The notes: generated by a model not told the origin, from the sequence alone. A stretch of 64,000 nt of DNA from an uncultured Acetatifactor sp. (GCA_910584235.1 CAJTZD010000006.1:2736-66735), one strand, 5' to 3'. Positions 41,704-50,800 are shown, counted from the stretch's first letter. Program-made: numbers and translations.

Positions 41704-41812
41704 ACGCTCTCCTCTTATTTTCGGAAAGCTTCCGTCTCCGCAGCCAATGCCCGGGTTCTCTCCGGATTCCGGACTCGGGCTTCCCGTGGAAAACACGGAC
41801 GAAAACGCCTCT

Positions 41813-42349
41813 CTAAGCGCCCGCTCCGCTTTCCGTTCCGTCTCCGCTCTCCGTATCCTGCCCCTGGGTATCGGAGCCTGTGTCGCCGCTCTCGGACGCG
41901 GCCCCTCCCGCAGGCGGGTTCGCTGTCTCGGAAGAGCTGCCGGCGCCCCTACCGCCCCCGGAGGATGAGCCCTCGCCCTCTTCCTCTTTCTCCACCACCA
42001 TGGCCTGCATCATCTCTTCCGCTGTCATGGCAGTGCTCAGCTCAAAAGTGCCGGGTCCCACATCCGCCCTGCATTCCGAGAGATAATACTGCAGCACGAA
42101 AAGCTTTGCGTCCCGGACCAGCCCTCTGCTCTCGAAGAGCTTCCCGATGTCAAAAGCCGACATCTCCGGCTCCACGGTCACAGTCACTGTCCGGCCCTCT
42201 CCAGTGGATATGGCAGGCTCCGTAAAAATACGGTACCCATACTCATAGCAGATTCCGGCTCCCCTGTAAATCACATAAACCACCGCCACCGCCATCACCA
42301 CCCGAATGATAGCTCCCATAACCGCGGCAATAATACTCGTCACTTTCAT
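41813..42349 (-). CDS. Short MltG-like (YceG N-terminal) membrane protein
   Basis: A 178-residue protein from ATG 42349 (GGAGGATTTT). It has one long helix (about 5-30) and a LysM-like subdomain TVTVEPEMSAFDIGKLFESR typical of the start of MltG endolytic transglycosylases. The catalytic half of MltG is absent; the C terminus is a low-complexity Ser/Gly/Glu tail (from about 120). Position matches yrrL in the Firmicutes cluster. It probably lacks hydrolase activity and may have a scaffolding role. Confidence 0.7.
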   Translation of the reverse strand: MKVTSIIAAVMGAIIRVVMAVAVVYVIYRGAGICYEYGYRIFTEPAISTGEGRTVTVTVEPEMSAFDIGKLFESRGLVRDAKLFVLQYYLSECRADVGPGTFELSTAMTAEEMMQAMVVEKEEEGEGSSSGGGRGAGSSSETANPPAGGAASESGDTGSDTQGQDTESGDGTESGAGA

Positions 42350-42373
42350 AAAATCCTCCGTCCCCAAGCCCGG

Positions 42374-42485
42374 AAGAATGCCCATACACTTTAGGCATTC
42401 TTACGTGTGCAATTTAGATTTTCAAGTGCCATGCTCTTGGTGCTTTAGACTGTGTACTTTACAGCCTTAGAAAATCTTTGCACAC
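42374..42485 (-). repeat. Structured intergenic element, diverged copy
   Basis: Plus-strand order: hairpin AAGAATGCC/GGCATTCTT (42374-42402), then an outer stem GTGTGCAA (42405-42412) with TTGCACAC (42478-42485), and directly inside it AGATTTTC/GAAAATCT. It shares architecture with the copies at 42559, 49270 and 59852 but has diverged stem sequences. It lies in the MltG-like/RNase J gap, beside a full copy. Confidence 0.7.
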
Positions 42486-42558
42486 TTCCCGTCATACCGC
42501 CTCTAGCGGCACAAACAATAACTGAAAAGGTGCAAGTCAAAGCGCAAAAGCCGCACTT

Positions 42559-42683
42559 GAAGAATGCCCATGCACTTCGGGCATTCTTCTGTGTGAGACT
42601 GGCGAGCCAAGCGAACTTGTTCGCTCGCAAGCCTAGAAGTTCTTGGCGGGCGTCCTTTGGCCGCCTAGAACTTCTTCTCACAC
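42559..42683 (-). repeat. Structured intergenic element, copy 1
   Basis: A hairpin GAAGAATGCCC/GGGCATTCTTC, then an outer stem GTGTGAGA (42591-42598)/TCTCACAC (42676-42683). The outer stem encloses one hairpin around AGCGAAC/GTTCGCT and another with arms AGAAGTTCT/AGAACTTCT. The right edge touches the stop codon of the RNase J gene (42684-42686), so the RNA would begin right after translation ends. Confidence 0.85.
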
Positions 42684-44357
42684 TTATACCTCCATAATAA
42701 TAGGTAATATCATAGGCCGCCTCTTGGTCTTTTTCCAGACATAATCACTGAGGGCATCCTTTGTGGTATTCTTTAATTTTCCCCAGTCCGTTATGCCTCT
42801 GTCCAGGCATCTCTGGATAGCGTCGTCCACAATCTGTCTGGCCTCTTCTATCAGTTCATCGGATTCCTTTACATACACGAATCCTCTGGACACAATATCC
42901 GGACCTGCCACCAGCTCTTCTCCGACCCGGTCCAGGCTCATGACCACTACCATAATGCCGTCCTCCGCCAGATGCTGGCGATCCCGCAGCACCACATTTC
43001 CCACATCTCCCACACCCAGGCCGTCCACCAGAATCGCTCCCACGGGAACCCTGCCTTTTACGTCCGCATGCTCCTTGTCCAGCTCCAGCACATCGCCGGA
43101 GGACAGGATGAAGATATGGTCTTTCTCAATTCCCAGGCTCTGGGCAATCTTAGCCTGGGCTTTCAGATGCTTGATCTCCCCGTGGACAGGTATGGAATAT
43201 TTGGGTCTGATCAGCGCGTACAGCAGCTTGATCTCCTCCTGGCAGGCATGCCCTGACACATGGGCATCCTGGAATATCACGTCCGCACCCTTGCGGATCA
43301 GCTCATTGATCACCTTGGTGACGGACTTTTCGTTTCCGGGGATGGGGTTGGAGGAAAAGATCACCGTATCTCCGGCGCCGATGCTGATCTTTCGGTGCAT
43401 ACCGCTGGCCATGCGGCTTAAGGCCGCCATGCTCTCTCCCTGGCTTCCCGTGGTGATGACCACCTGCTTCTCATTGGGATAATCTTTCATCTGATCCACC
43501 TCAATGAGCGTATTGTCCGGAATGCTGATACAGCCTAAGTTTCTGGCCGTATCAATAATGCTCACCATGCTGCGCCCGTCCACACAGACCTTGCGCCCGA
43601 ATTTATACGCAGTATTGATGATCTGCTGGACCCTGTCCACATTGGAGGCAAAGGTAGCCACAAAAATCCTGGTATTCTTATGCTCCTCAAATAAATTGTC
43701 AAAAGTGGCGCCCACGGTGCGCTCGGAGGGAGTAAATCCGGGCCGCTCCGCATTGGTGGAATCACACATCAGCGCCAGCACGCCTTTCTTGCCCAGTTCC
43801 GCGAAACGCTGGAGGTCTATGGCGTCTCCGAACACAGGTGTGTAGTCAACCTTAAAGTCTCCCGTATGCACCACCACCCCTACCGGGGAGTAGATTGCCA
43901 GCGCCGCCGCGTCCACAATGCTGTGGTTGGTCTTGATAAACTCCACCCGAAGCTGTCCTAAATTGATGGACTGGCCGAACTTCACCACCTTGCGCTTGAC
44001 GCTTTTCGTCAGCTCATGTTCTTTGAGCTTATTCTCAATGATACCCATGGTCAGCCTGGTGGCATAGATGGGCGCATTGATCTCCCGGAGCACATAGGGC
44101 AGCGCTCCGATATGGTCCTCATGGCCATGGGTAATCACAAAGCCCTTTACCTTGCTGATATTGTCCTTAAGGTAAGTCACGTCCGGTATGACCAGGTCAA
44201 TGCCCAGCATGTCGTCAGCCGGAAATGACAGGCCGCAGTCTACCACAACAATACTGTCTTCGTATTCGAACGCAGTAATGTTCATGCCGATTTGTTCCAG
44301 GCCCCCCAAAGGGATTATCTTTAGTCTGGAACCGCTGTTATTCTCTTTTTTCTTCAA
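42684..44357 (-). CDS. rnj: Ribonuclease J
   Basis: A 557-residue metallo-beta-lactamase/beta-CASP RNase with 5'-3' exonuclease and endonuclease activity in mRNA turnover and rRNA maturation. The zinc site HGHEDHIG lies at 77-84. HTGDFKVD, MCDSTNAERPGFT, and the beta-CASP TGSQGESMAALSRMA and FQDAHVSGHACQEE are present, plus the C-terminal domain ending RRPMILPIIMEV. It overlaps the fur gene by 20 bp. A structured repeat begins right at its stop codon. Confidence 0.95.
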   Translation of the reverse strand: MKKKENNSGSRLKIIPLGGLEQIGMNITAFEYEDSIVVVDCGLSFPADDMLGIDLVIPDVTYLKDNISKVKGFVITHGHEDHIGALPYVLREINAPIYATRLTMGIIENKLKEHELTKSVKRKVVKFGQSINLGQLRVEFIKTNHSIVDAAALAIYSPVGVVVHTGDFKVDYTPVFGDAIDLQRFAELGKKGVLALMCDSTNAERPGFTPSERTVGATFDNLFEEHKNTRIFVATFASNVDRVQQIINTAYKFGRKVCVDGRSMVSIIDTARNLGCISIPDNTLIEVDQMKDYPNEKQVVITTGSQGESMAALSRMASGMHRKISIGAGDTVIFSSNPIPGNEKSVTKVINELIRKGADVIFQDAHVSGHACQEEIKLLYALIRPKYSIPVHGEIKHLKAQAKIAQSLGIEKDHIFILSSGDVLELDKEHADVKGRVPVGAILVDGLGVGDVGNVVLRDRQHLAEDGIMVVVMSLDRVGEELVAGPDIVSRGFVYVKESDELIEEARQIVDDAIQRCLDRGITDWGKLKNTTKDALSDYVWKKTKRRPMILPIIMEV

Positions 44358-44808
44358 TCAAATCTCCTCCACATTCTACACAGTAGCCGTAGAGCTTTAC
44401 CTCATGATTCACAACACGAAATCCGGTAGCCCCGGTGATCTTCTCCTCCAGCTCCTCCAACAGATCATCCTGAAAGGATAACACCCTGCCGCATTTGATA
44501 CAAATCAGATGATGATGACGGTGTCTCCCTGTGCCCTCCAGAGCACTCCCCATCTCGTAGCGCACAAAACCATCGTCAAAATTGATCCGGTCAATCAGAT
44601 GCAGGCTCCCCAACAACTGTATGGTTCTATAAACAGTAGCCAGTCCGATGTCCGGACAGTCCACTTTTACAAGCTCAAATATTTCTTCCGCGGTCAGATG
44701 CTCCTTAGGGCAGGCGGCAATGGCCTCCAGAACCGCCATCCTCTGTCTGGTGACCTTTAAGCCTTTGTCCTTTAAAAGCCGCTCCGCGCTCTCCCTGTCA
44801 ACTGCCAT
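44338..44808 (-). CDS. Fur family metal/peroxide-responsive repressor
   Basis: A 156-residue Fur-fold regulator. The winged helix (LKVTRQRMAVLEAI through IGLATVYRTIQLL) precedes the metal-binding GRHRHHHLICIKCGRVLSF and a second CxxC pair (YCVECG) that would hold structural zinc. It cannot be assigned to Fur, Zur or PerR from sequence alone. ATG 44808 follows GGAGTTGGAAT. It sits between DUF1292 and RNase J and overlaps the latter, so the two are co-expressed. Confidence 0.9.
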   Translation of the reverse strand: MAVDRESAERLLKDKGLKVTRQRMAVLEAIAACPKEHLTAEEIFELVKVDCPDIGLATVYRTIQLLGSLHLIDRINFDDGFVRYEMGSALEGTGRHRHHHLICIKCGRVLSFQDDLLEELEEKITGATGFRVVNHEVKLYGYCVECGGDLIEEKRE

Positions 44809-44856
44809 ATTCCAACTCCGCACGGCGTCCCTGTCCGGCCGGCGTTCCTGTCCGGC

Positions 44857-45126
44857 TTACTCTCTCTCAAACTCCACGTCCTCTAACATACTCTCGAACA
44901 CACCCGCTACGGCGACAAGTTCGTCATCATCGGACACAACGGTATACACGCCGTCCGGCTCCCCGTCCCGGGAGATATCTTTCAGAATCAGGGCTTCACC
45001 GTCGCCTTCCTCCACATCAGTGACAAGGATATAGTCAATTCCCCCTATCCTCGTCTGTTCCAGCACATAGAAATCCACCGGCTCTTCTCCGTCCGGACTG
45101 AATGTAATCTTTTCCTGTTTTGCCAT
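44857..45126 (-). CDS. DUF1292 family protein
   Basis: An 89-residue acidic protein (KITFSPDGEEPVDFYVLEQT, YILVTDVEEGDGEALILKDI) of the DUF1292/YrzB family. It is conserved in Firmicutes between ruvX and mltG, with no established function. It is cytoplasmic, with no helix or signal. Here fur and rnj are interposed between it and the MltG-like gene. Confidence 0.88.
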   Translation of the reverse strand: MAKQEKITFSPDGEEPVDFYVLEQTRIGGIDYILVTDVEEGDGEALILKDISRDGEPDGVYTVVSDDDELVAVAGVFESMLEDVEFERE

Positions 45127-45236
45127 TTCCGCTCCTAAATCCTTACCTTGGCCCTACGCCCCAAGCCTGCCCCGGGCTGCCTGGGAATCTGCCGAAAGCG
45201 CGGCAAATATCCCCCGGAATTCCCTGCCGCTACGCT

Positions 45237-45707
45237 TTACGGCTCTTCTGTACCGTCCGAACCGTCAGACTGTCCGGAGGCTCTTTCCATACCGCGGTAA
45301 TCCAGATAACCCTGCAGTATCAGAACCGCCGCGATCTTGTCCACATAATCCTTTCTCTTTTCCCTGCGGATGCCGGCCTCTATCATGGCCTTGTCAGCCG
45401 CCACCGTGGTCAGGCGCTCGTCCCACATGACCACAGGCAGTCCCGTCCGGCGTTCCAGCTTCTCCCGAAATTCCTCCGTCAGCTCCGCGCGCACTCCTGC
45501 CGTGGCGTTCATATTCTTCGGAAGCCCCAGCACGATTTCCTCCGCTTCGTATTCCAGTATCAGCTCTTCAATCCGGGCTAAAGTCCGGCGCAGCTTGTCC
45601 TCTCTCTCCCTGCGGATGATCTCCACCCCCTGGGCCGTTATGAGCAGACTGTCGCTGACCGCCACCCCCACTGTCTTCGAACCGAAATCGAGACCCATTA
45701 TGCGCAT
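45237..45707 (-). CDS. ruvX: Putative Holliday junction resolvase / pre-16S rRNA nuclease (YqgF)
   Basis: A 156-residue RNase H-like protein. The acidic site residues are in MRIMGLDFGSKTVGVAVSD, EEIVLGLPKNMNATAG, and VVMWDERLTTVAADKAM with the late Asp in KDYVDKIAAVLILQGYLD. The family processes the 5' end of 16S rRNA and was also proposed to resolve Holliday junctions. ATG 45707 follows AAGGAGGCGTCCT. Confidence 0.92.
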   Translation of the reverse strand: MRIMGLDFGSKTVGVAVSDSLLITAQGVEIIRREREDKLRRTLARIEELILEYEAEEIVLGLPKNMNATAGVRAELTEEFREKLERRTGLPVVMWDERLTTVAADKAMIEAGIRREKRKDYVDKIAAVLILQGYLDYRGMERASGQSDGSDGTEEP

Positions 45708-45751
45708 AGGACGCCTCCTTCTCCCAACACTCAATCCCAGCGTGAAGCTTT

Positions 45752-45792
45752 AGAATTTCTTAGTCTGCATACTTTGCAGGCTTTGAAATTCT
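45752..45792 (-). repeat. Single-hairpin relative of the structured element
   Basis: Arms AGAATTTC (45752-45759) and GAAATTCT (45785-45792) enclose an inner stem GTCTGCA/TGCAGGC around ATACTT. The layout and loop match the second hairpin of the copy at 59852. It lies just after the IreB stop codon, like the other copies. Confidence 0.6.
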
Positions 45793-45799
45793 CTCCGCG

Positions 45800-46063
45800 C
45801 TATTCCCATTCTTTTGTATGAATGTACTCTGTCAGCAGCTCCTCCACCAGCTCGTCCCGCTCCACTTTCATGATCATACTCCTTGCGTTCTTGTGGCTGG
45901 TGATATAGGTGGGATCGCCGCTCATGATGTATCCCACGATCTGGTTTACCGGATTGTAGCCCTTTTCCGTCAATGCCTCATATACGGCGGCCAGCACCGC
46001 CTTCGCTCCGTCCGCAGGTTCCGAGTCCACCTTGAAGTATTGTGTGTTTTCTAAATTCTGCAT
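45800..46063 (-). CDS. ireB: IreB family regulatory phosphoprotein
   Basis: An 87-residue DUF965/IreB protein. In enterococci it is phosphorylated by the IreK Ser/Thr kinase and lowers cephalosporin tolerance. The conserved stretches NTQYFKVDSEP, YNPVNQIVGYIMSGDPTYIT and HKNARSMIMKVERDELVEEL are present. It heads the conserved ireB-ruvX-DUF1292 cluster. Confidence 0.93.
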   Translation of the reverse strand: MQNLENTQYFKVDSEPADGAKAVLAAVYEALTEKGYNPVNQIVGYIMSGDPTYITSHKNARSMIMKVERDELVEELLTEYIHTKEWE

Positions 46064-46170
46064 GTCCTGACTCCTATCCGCCCGTACAAGACCGGGCCTG
46101 TCCCTTGTGGTAAAAGCGGTCCATCCATTACTTTCCTTTTATCATAACTCATTTGCGAAAAAAATTCAAG

Positions 46171-47580
46171 CTACATCAGAATTTCCTCTGTGAGGAAATC
46201 CTGAATCCGTACTTTTGCCAGCGTGTTGATGGCCGGTACGTCCTTTTCTTCACGGTCTGTCACATCTACGGCCACCTTTACATAGTCCTTTGTATGCCCG
46301 ATGCAATAGGTCCTGCCGTTTATCCCGCACTGTTCCTCCAAAAGCACTTCGGCTTCCTTTCCTATGTACCGCCTGCGGAATTCCTCTGACTGCCGCCCCC
46401 GCAGGGCAATCAGCTCGGCGCTCCGCTTTGCTTTCACAGGCTCCGGCACCTGGTCCGGCATGGAATCCGCCGCCGTGCCTGCCCGCCTGGAATATTTGAA
46501 GACATGCATATCGTAAAAATGCACTTTTTCCAGGAATTCTTTTGTCTGTGCAAACTCCTCTTCCGTCTCCCCCGGAAAGCCTGCGATCACATCCGTGGTG
46601 ATGGCGGGCGTATCGAAATATTCCCGCAAAAGCTCCACGCTTTTATAGTATTCCCCGGTGGTGTAATGTCTATTCATCCTTTTTAAGGTAGCGTCGCAGC
46701 CGCTCTGGAGGGATAAATGGAAATGGGGGCAGAGCTTTGGAAGCTTTGCCAGCCGCTTTGCGGTATCGGGCGTAATGATCCTGGGTTCCAAGGATCCTAG
46801 CCGGATCCGCTCCACCCCCTTTGTCTCCTGTATCCGCTCCGCCAGTTCCACCAGTCTGCTGTGTCCGTTATACCCGGGCCGGCGTATGCGCTCCCCGCTA
46901 TCGTCTTCCGCCGTACCGTCCCCGAAATCAATGCCGTAAGAGCTGATATGAATCCCCGTCAACACCACCTCCCGGTAGCCTGCCGCCGCCAGCCCCGCCG
47001 CCTCCCGGAGCACATCTTCCATCCTGCGGCTTCTTACCCTGCCCCTGGCATAGGGTATGGCGCAGTAGGAGCAGAACTGATTGCAGCCGTCCTGAATCTT
47101 GATGTAGGCCCTGGTATGCTCCGCCGTCTGCCTTAGCTGCATCTCCTCATATTCATAGGTATGGCCAATGTCCGGAATCGTGGCGCCATGCAGCGTCTTA
47201 TCCGTATACTGCCTGTCCCGGCTCTCCTCTTTCCTGGTTTGCAGGAATTCCTCCAGGATGGGCACAATGTCTTTTTTGCGGTTGTTGCCCACGGCAAGGT
47301 CGATGGCCGGGTCCTTTTCCACAGCCTCCCTGCCGGTCTGCACATAGCAGCCCACAGCCACCACTATAGCGGCCGGATTTTGCTGTCTGGCCCGGTGGAG
47401 CATCTGTCTGCTCTTTCGGTCCGCTATATTGGTCACGGTACAGGTATTCACGATATAAATATCCGCCGCCTCATCAAATGGCACAATACGGTATCCCTTT
47501 TCCTGAAGCCTTTGCCGCATTCCATCCATTTCATAAGAATTCACCTTGCAGCCCAGATTATACAATGCCACACTTTTCAT
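46171..47580 (-). CDS. mtaB: tRNA t6A37 methylthiotransferase
   Basis: A 469-residue radical-SAM methylthiotransferase that converts t6A37 to ms2t6A37 in tRNA. The N-terminal MTTase domain (YNLGCKVNSYEMDGM, NTCTVTNIADRKSRQ, AVGCYVQ) carries three cluster cysteines. CNQFCSYCAIPYARGRVRSR is the radical-SAM cluster motif. A TRAM-like domain ends the protein. The paralogue MiaB differs in the motif spacing. It is divergent from the HPr-like gene. Confidence 0.93.
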   Translation of the reverse strand: MKSVALYNLGCKVNSYEMDGMRQRLQEKGYRIVPFDEAADIYIVNTCTVTNIADRKSRQMLHRARQQNPAAIVVAVGCYVQTGREAVEKDPAIDLAVGNNRKKDIVPILEEFLQTRKEESRDRQYTDKTLHGATIPDIGHTYEYEEMQLRQTAEHTRAYIKIQDGCNQFCSYCAIPYARGRVRSRRMEDVLREAAGLAAAGYREVVLTGIHISSYGIDFGDGTAEDDSGERIRRPGYNGHSRLVELAERIQETKGVERIRLGSLEPRIITPDTAKRLAKLPKLCPHFHLSLQSGCDATLKRMNRHYTTGEYYKSVELLREYFDTPAITTDVIAGFPGETEEEFAQTKEFLEKVHFYDMHVFKYSRRAGTAADSMPDQVPEPVKAKRSAELIALRGRQSEEFRRRYIGKEAEVLLEEQCGINGRTYCIGHTKDYVKVAVDVTDREEKDVPAINTLAKVRIQDFLTEEILM

Positions 47581-47614
47581 GATTATTCTCCACTATTTTT
47601 GTATTGTTTTCGCC

Positions 47615-47643
47615 TTGACTTTTGGGACTCCAACCGTTAATAT
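47615..47643 (+). promoter_or_regulatory. Promoter of the HPr-like gene
   Basis: TTGACT (47615-47620), a 17-bp spacer and TAATAT (47638-47643), 36 bp before the start codon. Confidence 0.6.
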
Positions 47644-47678
47644 GTTGACTGGAAAGAAAAAGACAGGAGGTAAGGAAG

Positions 47679-47912
47679 ATGAAAACAGTACAAATATTTT
47701 TAAACTCTATCGACAAAGTAAAATCCTTTGTGAACGACATCTCCAAGTTCGATTATGATTTCGACCTGGTATCCGGCAGATATGTAGTCGATGCGAAATC
47801 CATCATGGGGATCTTCAGCTTAGATCTGTCCAAGCCCATTGATTTGAACATCCACACAGAGGAAGGCGCAGACGAAGTACTGGAATTCTTAAAACCCTAT
47901 ATCGTACCGTAG
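47679..47912 (+). CDS. HPr-like protein lacking the phosphocarrier histidine
   Basis: A 77-residue HPr-fold protein. AKSIMGIFSLDLSKPI keeps the serine site that HPr kinase modifies. The segment that normally reads GLHARPA is NSIDKVKSF, so the histidine phosphorylated by enzyme I is gone. It therefore cannot pass phosphate in the PTS and may act in regulation, as Crh does in Bacillus (family analogy). It starts after AGGAGGTAAGGAAG. Confidence 0.8.
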   Translation: MKTVQIFLNSIDKVKSFVNDISKFDYDFDLVSGRYVVDAKSIMGIFSLDLSKPIDLNIHTEEGADEVLEFLKPYIVP

Positions 47913-47949
47913 CGTACAGTATCTGCAGTTTAAGTACATGAGAAAAGCC

Positions 47950-47996
47950 GGAAAAGGTCTCTTTGGGAAAGCCCTGAGAGGCCTTTTCCTGTTTAT
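47950..47996. terminator. Bidirectional terminator
   Basis: A 13-bp stem GGAAAAGGTCTCT/AGAGGCCTTTTCC between the convergent HPr-like and thiI genes. T-rich sequence follows on both strands. Confidence 0.6.
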
Positions 47997-48018
47997 GCCC
48001 GCCGCGTCTCTCCCTCTC

Positions 48019-49200
48019 TCATTCCTCCACCACAATCAGCTCTTTGGTCTCCAGCGCTGTCCGCACCAGCTCCTCTATTCCCTCCTGCAGGTTCTGCTCA
48101 TGGCGGCGGATAAATTTCAGATTGGGTTTGGTCACGGGATGCTTGGCCACAAAAATCGTACAACAGTCCTCATAAGGCAGAATGGAGGTCTCAAAGGTAT
48201 CGATACGGTTGGCCACCTCCACGATCTCCAGCTTGTCGAACCCGATCAGGGGACGGTACACCGGCAGCTCGCATACCTCATTGGTGGCGATCAGAGACTG
48301 CATGGTCTGGGAGGCCACCTGCCCGATGCTCTCGCCGGTGATAAGCCCCAGACAATCCGTCTCCTTTGCGATGTGCTCCGCAATCCGCATCATATACCGG
48401 CGCATGATGATGGTCAGCTCCTCATGAGGACACTTCTCATGGATATAAAGCTGGATGTCCGTAAAGTTGATCACATGGAGCCACACAGGGCCTGCGTACC
48501 GGGACACAATTCTGGCCAGATCCACCACTTTCTGTTTCGCCCGCTCGCTGGTGTAGGGGGGCGCGTGGAAGTACACCGCGTCCAGCTTCACGCCGCGCTT
48601 TGCTATCATATATCCCGCCACAGGAGAGTCGATGCCGCCGGACAAAAGCAGCATGGCTTTCCCCCCTGACCCCACGGGCATGCCGCCGGGACCCGGAATG
48701 ATTTCCGAATAAATATATATTTTTTCACGGATTTCCACATTCAGCATAATATCCGGCTTGTGTACGTCCACGGACATCTCCGGATATGCCTTGAGAATCG
48801 CCTCCCCCAGCAGCGCATTGATCTCCATGGATTCTATCGGGTAATCCTTGCGGGCCCGCCTGGCGTTCACCTTGAACGTCCTGTGCTTGTCCGGATAAAC
48901 CTCGTCCACATAGGCCGTCACCCGCTGGCAGAGCTTCTCAAAGCCCTCGTCCTCCGCATAGACCACAGGACAGATGCCGGAAATACCGAACACCCTCCTA
49001 AGCCGCTCCACCGCCTCGTCAAAGTCAAACTCTCCCTGGGCCTCGGCAAAAATACGCCCCTGAGATTTACGGATAACAAACCGCCCCTCGCATTTCTTCA
49101 GGGCATACTTCATCTGGCGCACCAGCATGTCCTCAAATAAATACCGGTTCTTCCCCTTTACACCGATCTCGGCATACTTGATCAAAAAAGCAGTAAACAT
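48019..49200 (-). CDS. thiI: tRNA 4-thiouridine(8) synthase
   Basis: A 393-residue ThiI, which adenylates U8 of tRNA and inserts sulfur, and in some bacteria also feeds thiamine thiazole synthesis. The N-terminal ferredoxin-like and THUMP domains (KYAEIGVKGKNR) precede the PP-loop LLLSGGIDSPVAGYM. It lacks the C-terminal rhodanese domain of E. coli ThiI, as in most Firmicutes. The dedicated cysteine desulfurase gene lies just upstream. Confidence 0.94.
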   Translation of the reverse strand: MFTAFLIKYAEIGVKGKNRYLFEDMLVRQMKYALKKCEGRFVIRKSQGRIFAEAQGEFDFDEAVERLRRVFGISGICPVVYAEDEGFEKLCQRVTAYVDEVYPDKHRTFKVNARRARKDYPIESMEINALLGEAILKAYPEMSVDVHKPDIMLNVEIREKIYIYSEIIPGPGGMPVGSGGKAMLLLSGGIDSPVAGYMIAKRGVKLDAVYFHAPPYTSERAKQKVVDLARIVSRYAGPVWLHVINFTDIQLYIHEKCPHEELTIIMRRYMMRIAEHIAKETDCLGLITGESIGQVASQTMQSLIATNEVCELPVYRPLIGFDKLEIVEVANRIDTFETSILPYEDCCTIFVAKHPVTKPNLKFIRRHEQNLQEGIEELVRTALETKELIVVEE

Positions 49201-49269
49201 ATTCCATCCTTTCTCCCAACTCCATCCCTACCCAAAAACCGCAGCCCCAATGCCCCTTGGTGCAAGACT

Positions 49270-49411
49270 GGAAGAATGCCCGTCCTCCGGGCATTCTTCC
49301 GCGTGAGACCGGATTGCAAAGCGAACTCGTTCGCAAGCGGATCACATCCGCTTTGCAATCCTAGTAGTTCTTGGGCGGTGTCTTTCGGCGCCCTAGAACT
49401 ACTTCTCACGC
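49270..49411 (-). repeat. Structured intergenic element, copy 2
   Basis: A hairpin GGAAGAATGCCC/GGGCATTCTTCC, then an outer stem GCGTGAGA (49301-49308)/TCTCACGC (49404-49411). The outer stem encloses a long hairpin GGATTGCAAAG/CTTTGCAATCC and a hairpin AGTAGTTCT/AGAACTACT. The differences from copy 1 (GC for GT in the outer stem, TAG for AAG in the inner one) are matched on the opposite arm. It includes the stop codon of the cysteine desulfurase gene. Confidence 0.85.
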
Positions 49412-50571
49412 TTATATTTGCGCAGCATAGGAATTTTATCATACAATGCCCGCAATGTATAGTCCAATTCCTCCTGTGTGGTATAGACGGAAAAGCTGAA
49501 GCGGATGGTGGATTCCAGCAAATTTCTGTCAATGCCGATGGCTTTCAGCGTAGCCGACGGCTGGGGCTTTCTGGCCGCGCAGGCGCTTCCCGCGGATACG
49601 TAGATCCCCTCCTCCTCCAGCGCGTGCAGAAGCACCTCGCTGCGGACACCGCTTATTGACACGCTGACGATGTGGGGCGCGGTTCCCGCTCCGTCCGGCT
49701 CTCCGGGCAGCAATCCGTTGATCCTTACGCCCTCCAGCCGCCTGACACCGTCACAGAAATATTTCTTGCACTGGTACAGCCGCTTCACATCATCCTCATA
49801 ATGCGCATACAGAAGCTCCGCCGCCTTGGCAAAGCCCGCGATCCCGGGCACATTGTCCGTACCGGAGCGCAGATTCATCTGCTGGCCGCCGCCGTGGATG
49901 ATGGGCTGAATCTTCACCTGATTGCCGATGTAAAGCAGGCCTACGCCCTTAGGCCCGTGAATTTTGTGACCGCTGACAGACAGCAGGTCAATGCCCATCC
50001 TCTTCGGATAAATTTTTGCCTTTCCGAATCCCTGCACTGCATCCACATGGAACAGGGTATGGGGATTCATGCGTTTTACCAGCGTCGCCGCCTCCGCAAC
50101 GGGCTGCAGGGAGCCGATTTCATTGTTAGTATGCATGACGGACACCAAAATCGTCTCCGGCGTCATTGCACGCCGCAGCTCCTCCAGCGATATCTGCCCA
50201 TATGCATTCACCGGCAGATAGGTCACCCGAAACCCTGCGGATTCCAGATACCGCATGGTGTTTAAAATGGCAGGATGCTCAATCTGCGTCGTGATCAGAT
50301 GCTTCCCCTGCCTGGCATTGGCCCGGGCGCAGCCCGTCAATGCCATATTGTCCGATTCCGTCCCTCCGGAAGTGAAGAAGATTTCCTTTTCATTCACCTT
50401 TAGGATGCGGGCGAAAGTCTCTTTTGCATTCCGTAAATATTGCTCTGCCTGTACGCCTTTCATGTGGAGGCTGGAGGGATTGCCGTAATCCTCGCACATG
50501 ACCCTGGTCATCACCTCCGCCACCTCCGGGAAGACTCTGGTGGTGGCGGAATTATCCAGATATATTTCCAT
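49399..50571 (-). CDS. Cysteine desulfurase (NifS/IscS family)
   Basis: A 390-residue PLP enzyme that takes sulfur from cysteine. It starts MEIYLDNSATTRVFPEVAEV. TSGGTESDNMAL and the PLP lysine in LLSVSGHKIHGPKG are clear, and the persulfide cysteine is in SAGSACAARKPQPS. Pairing with thiI directly downstream suggests a NifZ-like role in sulfur supply for tRNA thiolation. The last five codons lie inside a structured repeat. Confidence 0.93.
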   Translation of the reverse strand: MEIYLDNSATTRVFPEVAEVMTRVMCEDYGNPSSLHMKGVQAEQYLRNAKETFARILKVNEKEIFFTSGGTESDNMALTGCARANARQGKHLITTQIEHPAILNTMRYLESAGFRVTYLPVNAYGQISLEELRRAMTPETILVSVMHTNNEIGSLQPVAEAATLVKRMNPHTLFHVDAVQGFGKAKIYPKRMGIDLLSVSGHKIHGPKGVGLLYIGNQVKIQPIIHGGGQQMNLRSGTDNVPGIAGFAKAAELLYAHYEDDVKRLYQCKKYFCDGVRRLEGVRINGLLPGEPDGAGTAPHIVSVSISGVRSEVLLHALEEEGIYVSAGSACAARKPQPSATLKAIGIDRNLLESTIRFSFSVYTTQEELDYTLRALYDKIPMLRKYKREK

Positions 50572-50800
50572 GACTTTACTCCTTTATCAAACAGACACTC
50601 TCCGGCCCCGGGCCGGGCCGCCTCCGCTCTGGCTCACGGCCGGAAATGCTCATCGACTTATATTATCATATGCCGGAACTTCTGTCTCTGTCCCTGACTG
50701 CCGCATTCCGGACTGCCGCTTCCTCTGCCCGCACATCTTGTCTTATGCGCACAAGTTCGTCCCCCGCCATACACAGGCCCCCTTTGCCCCCGGCGCGCCG

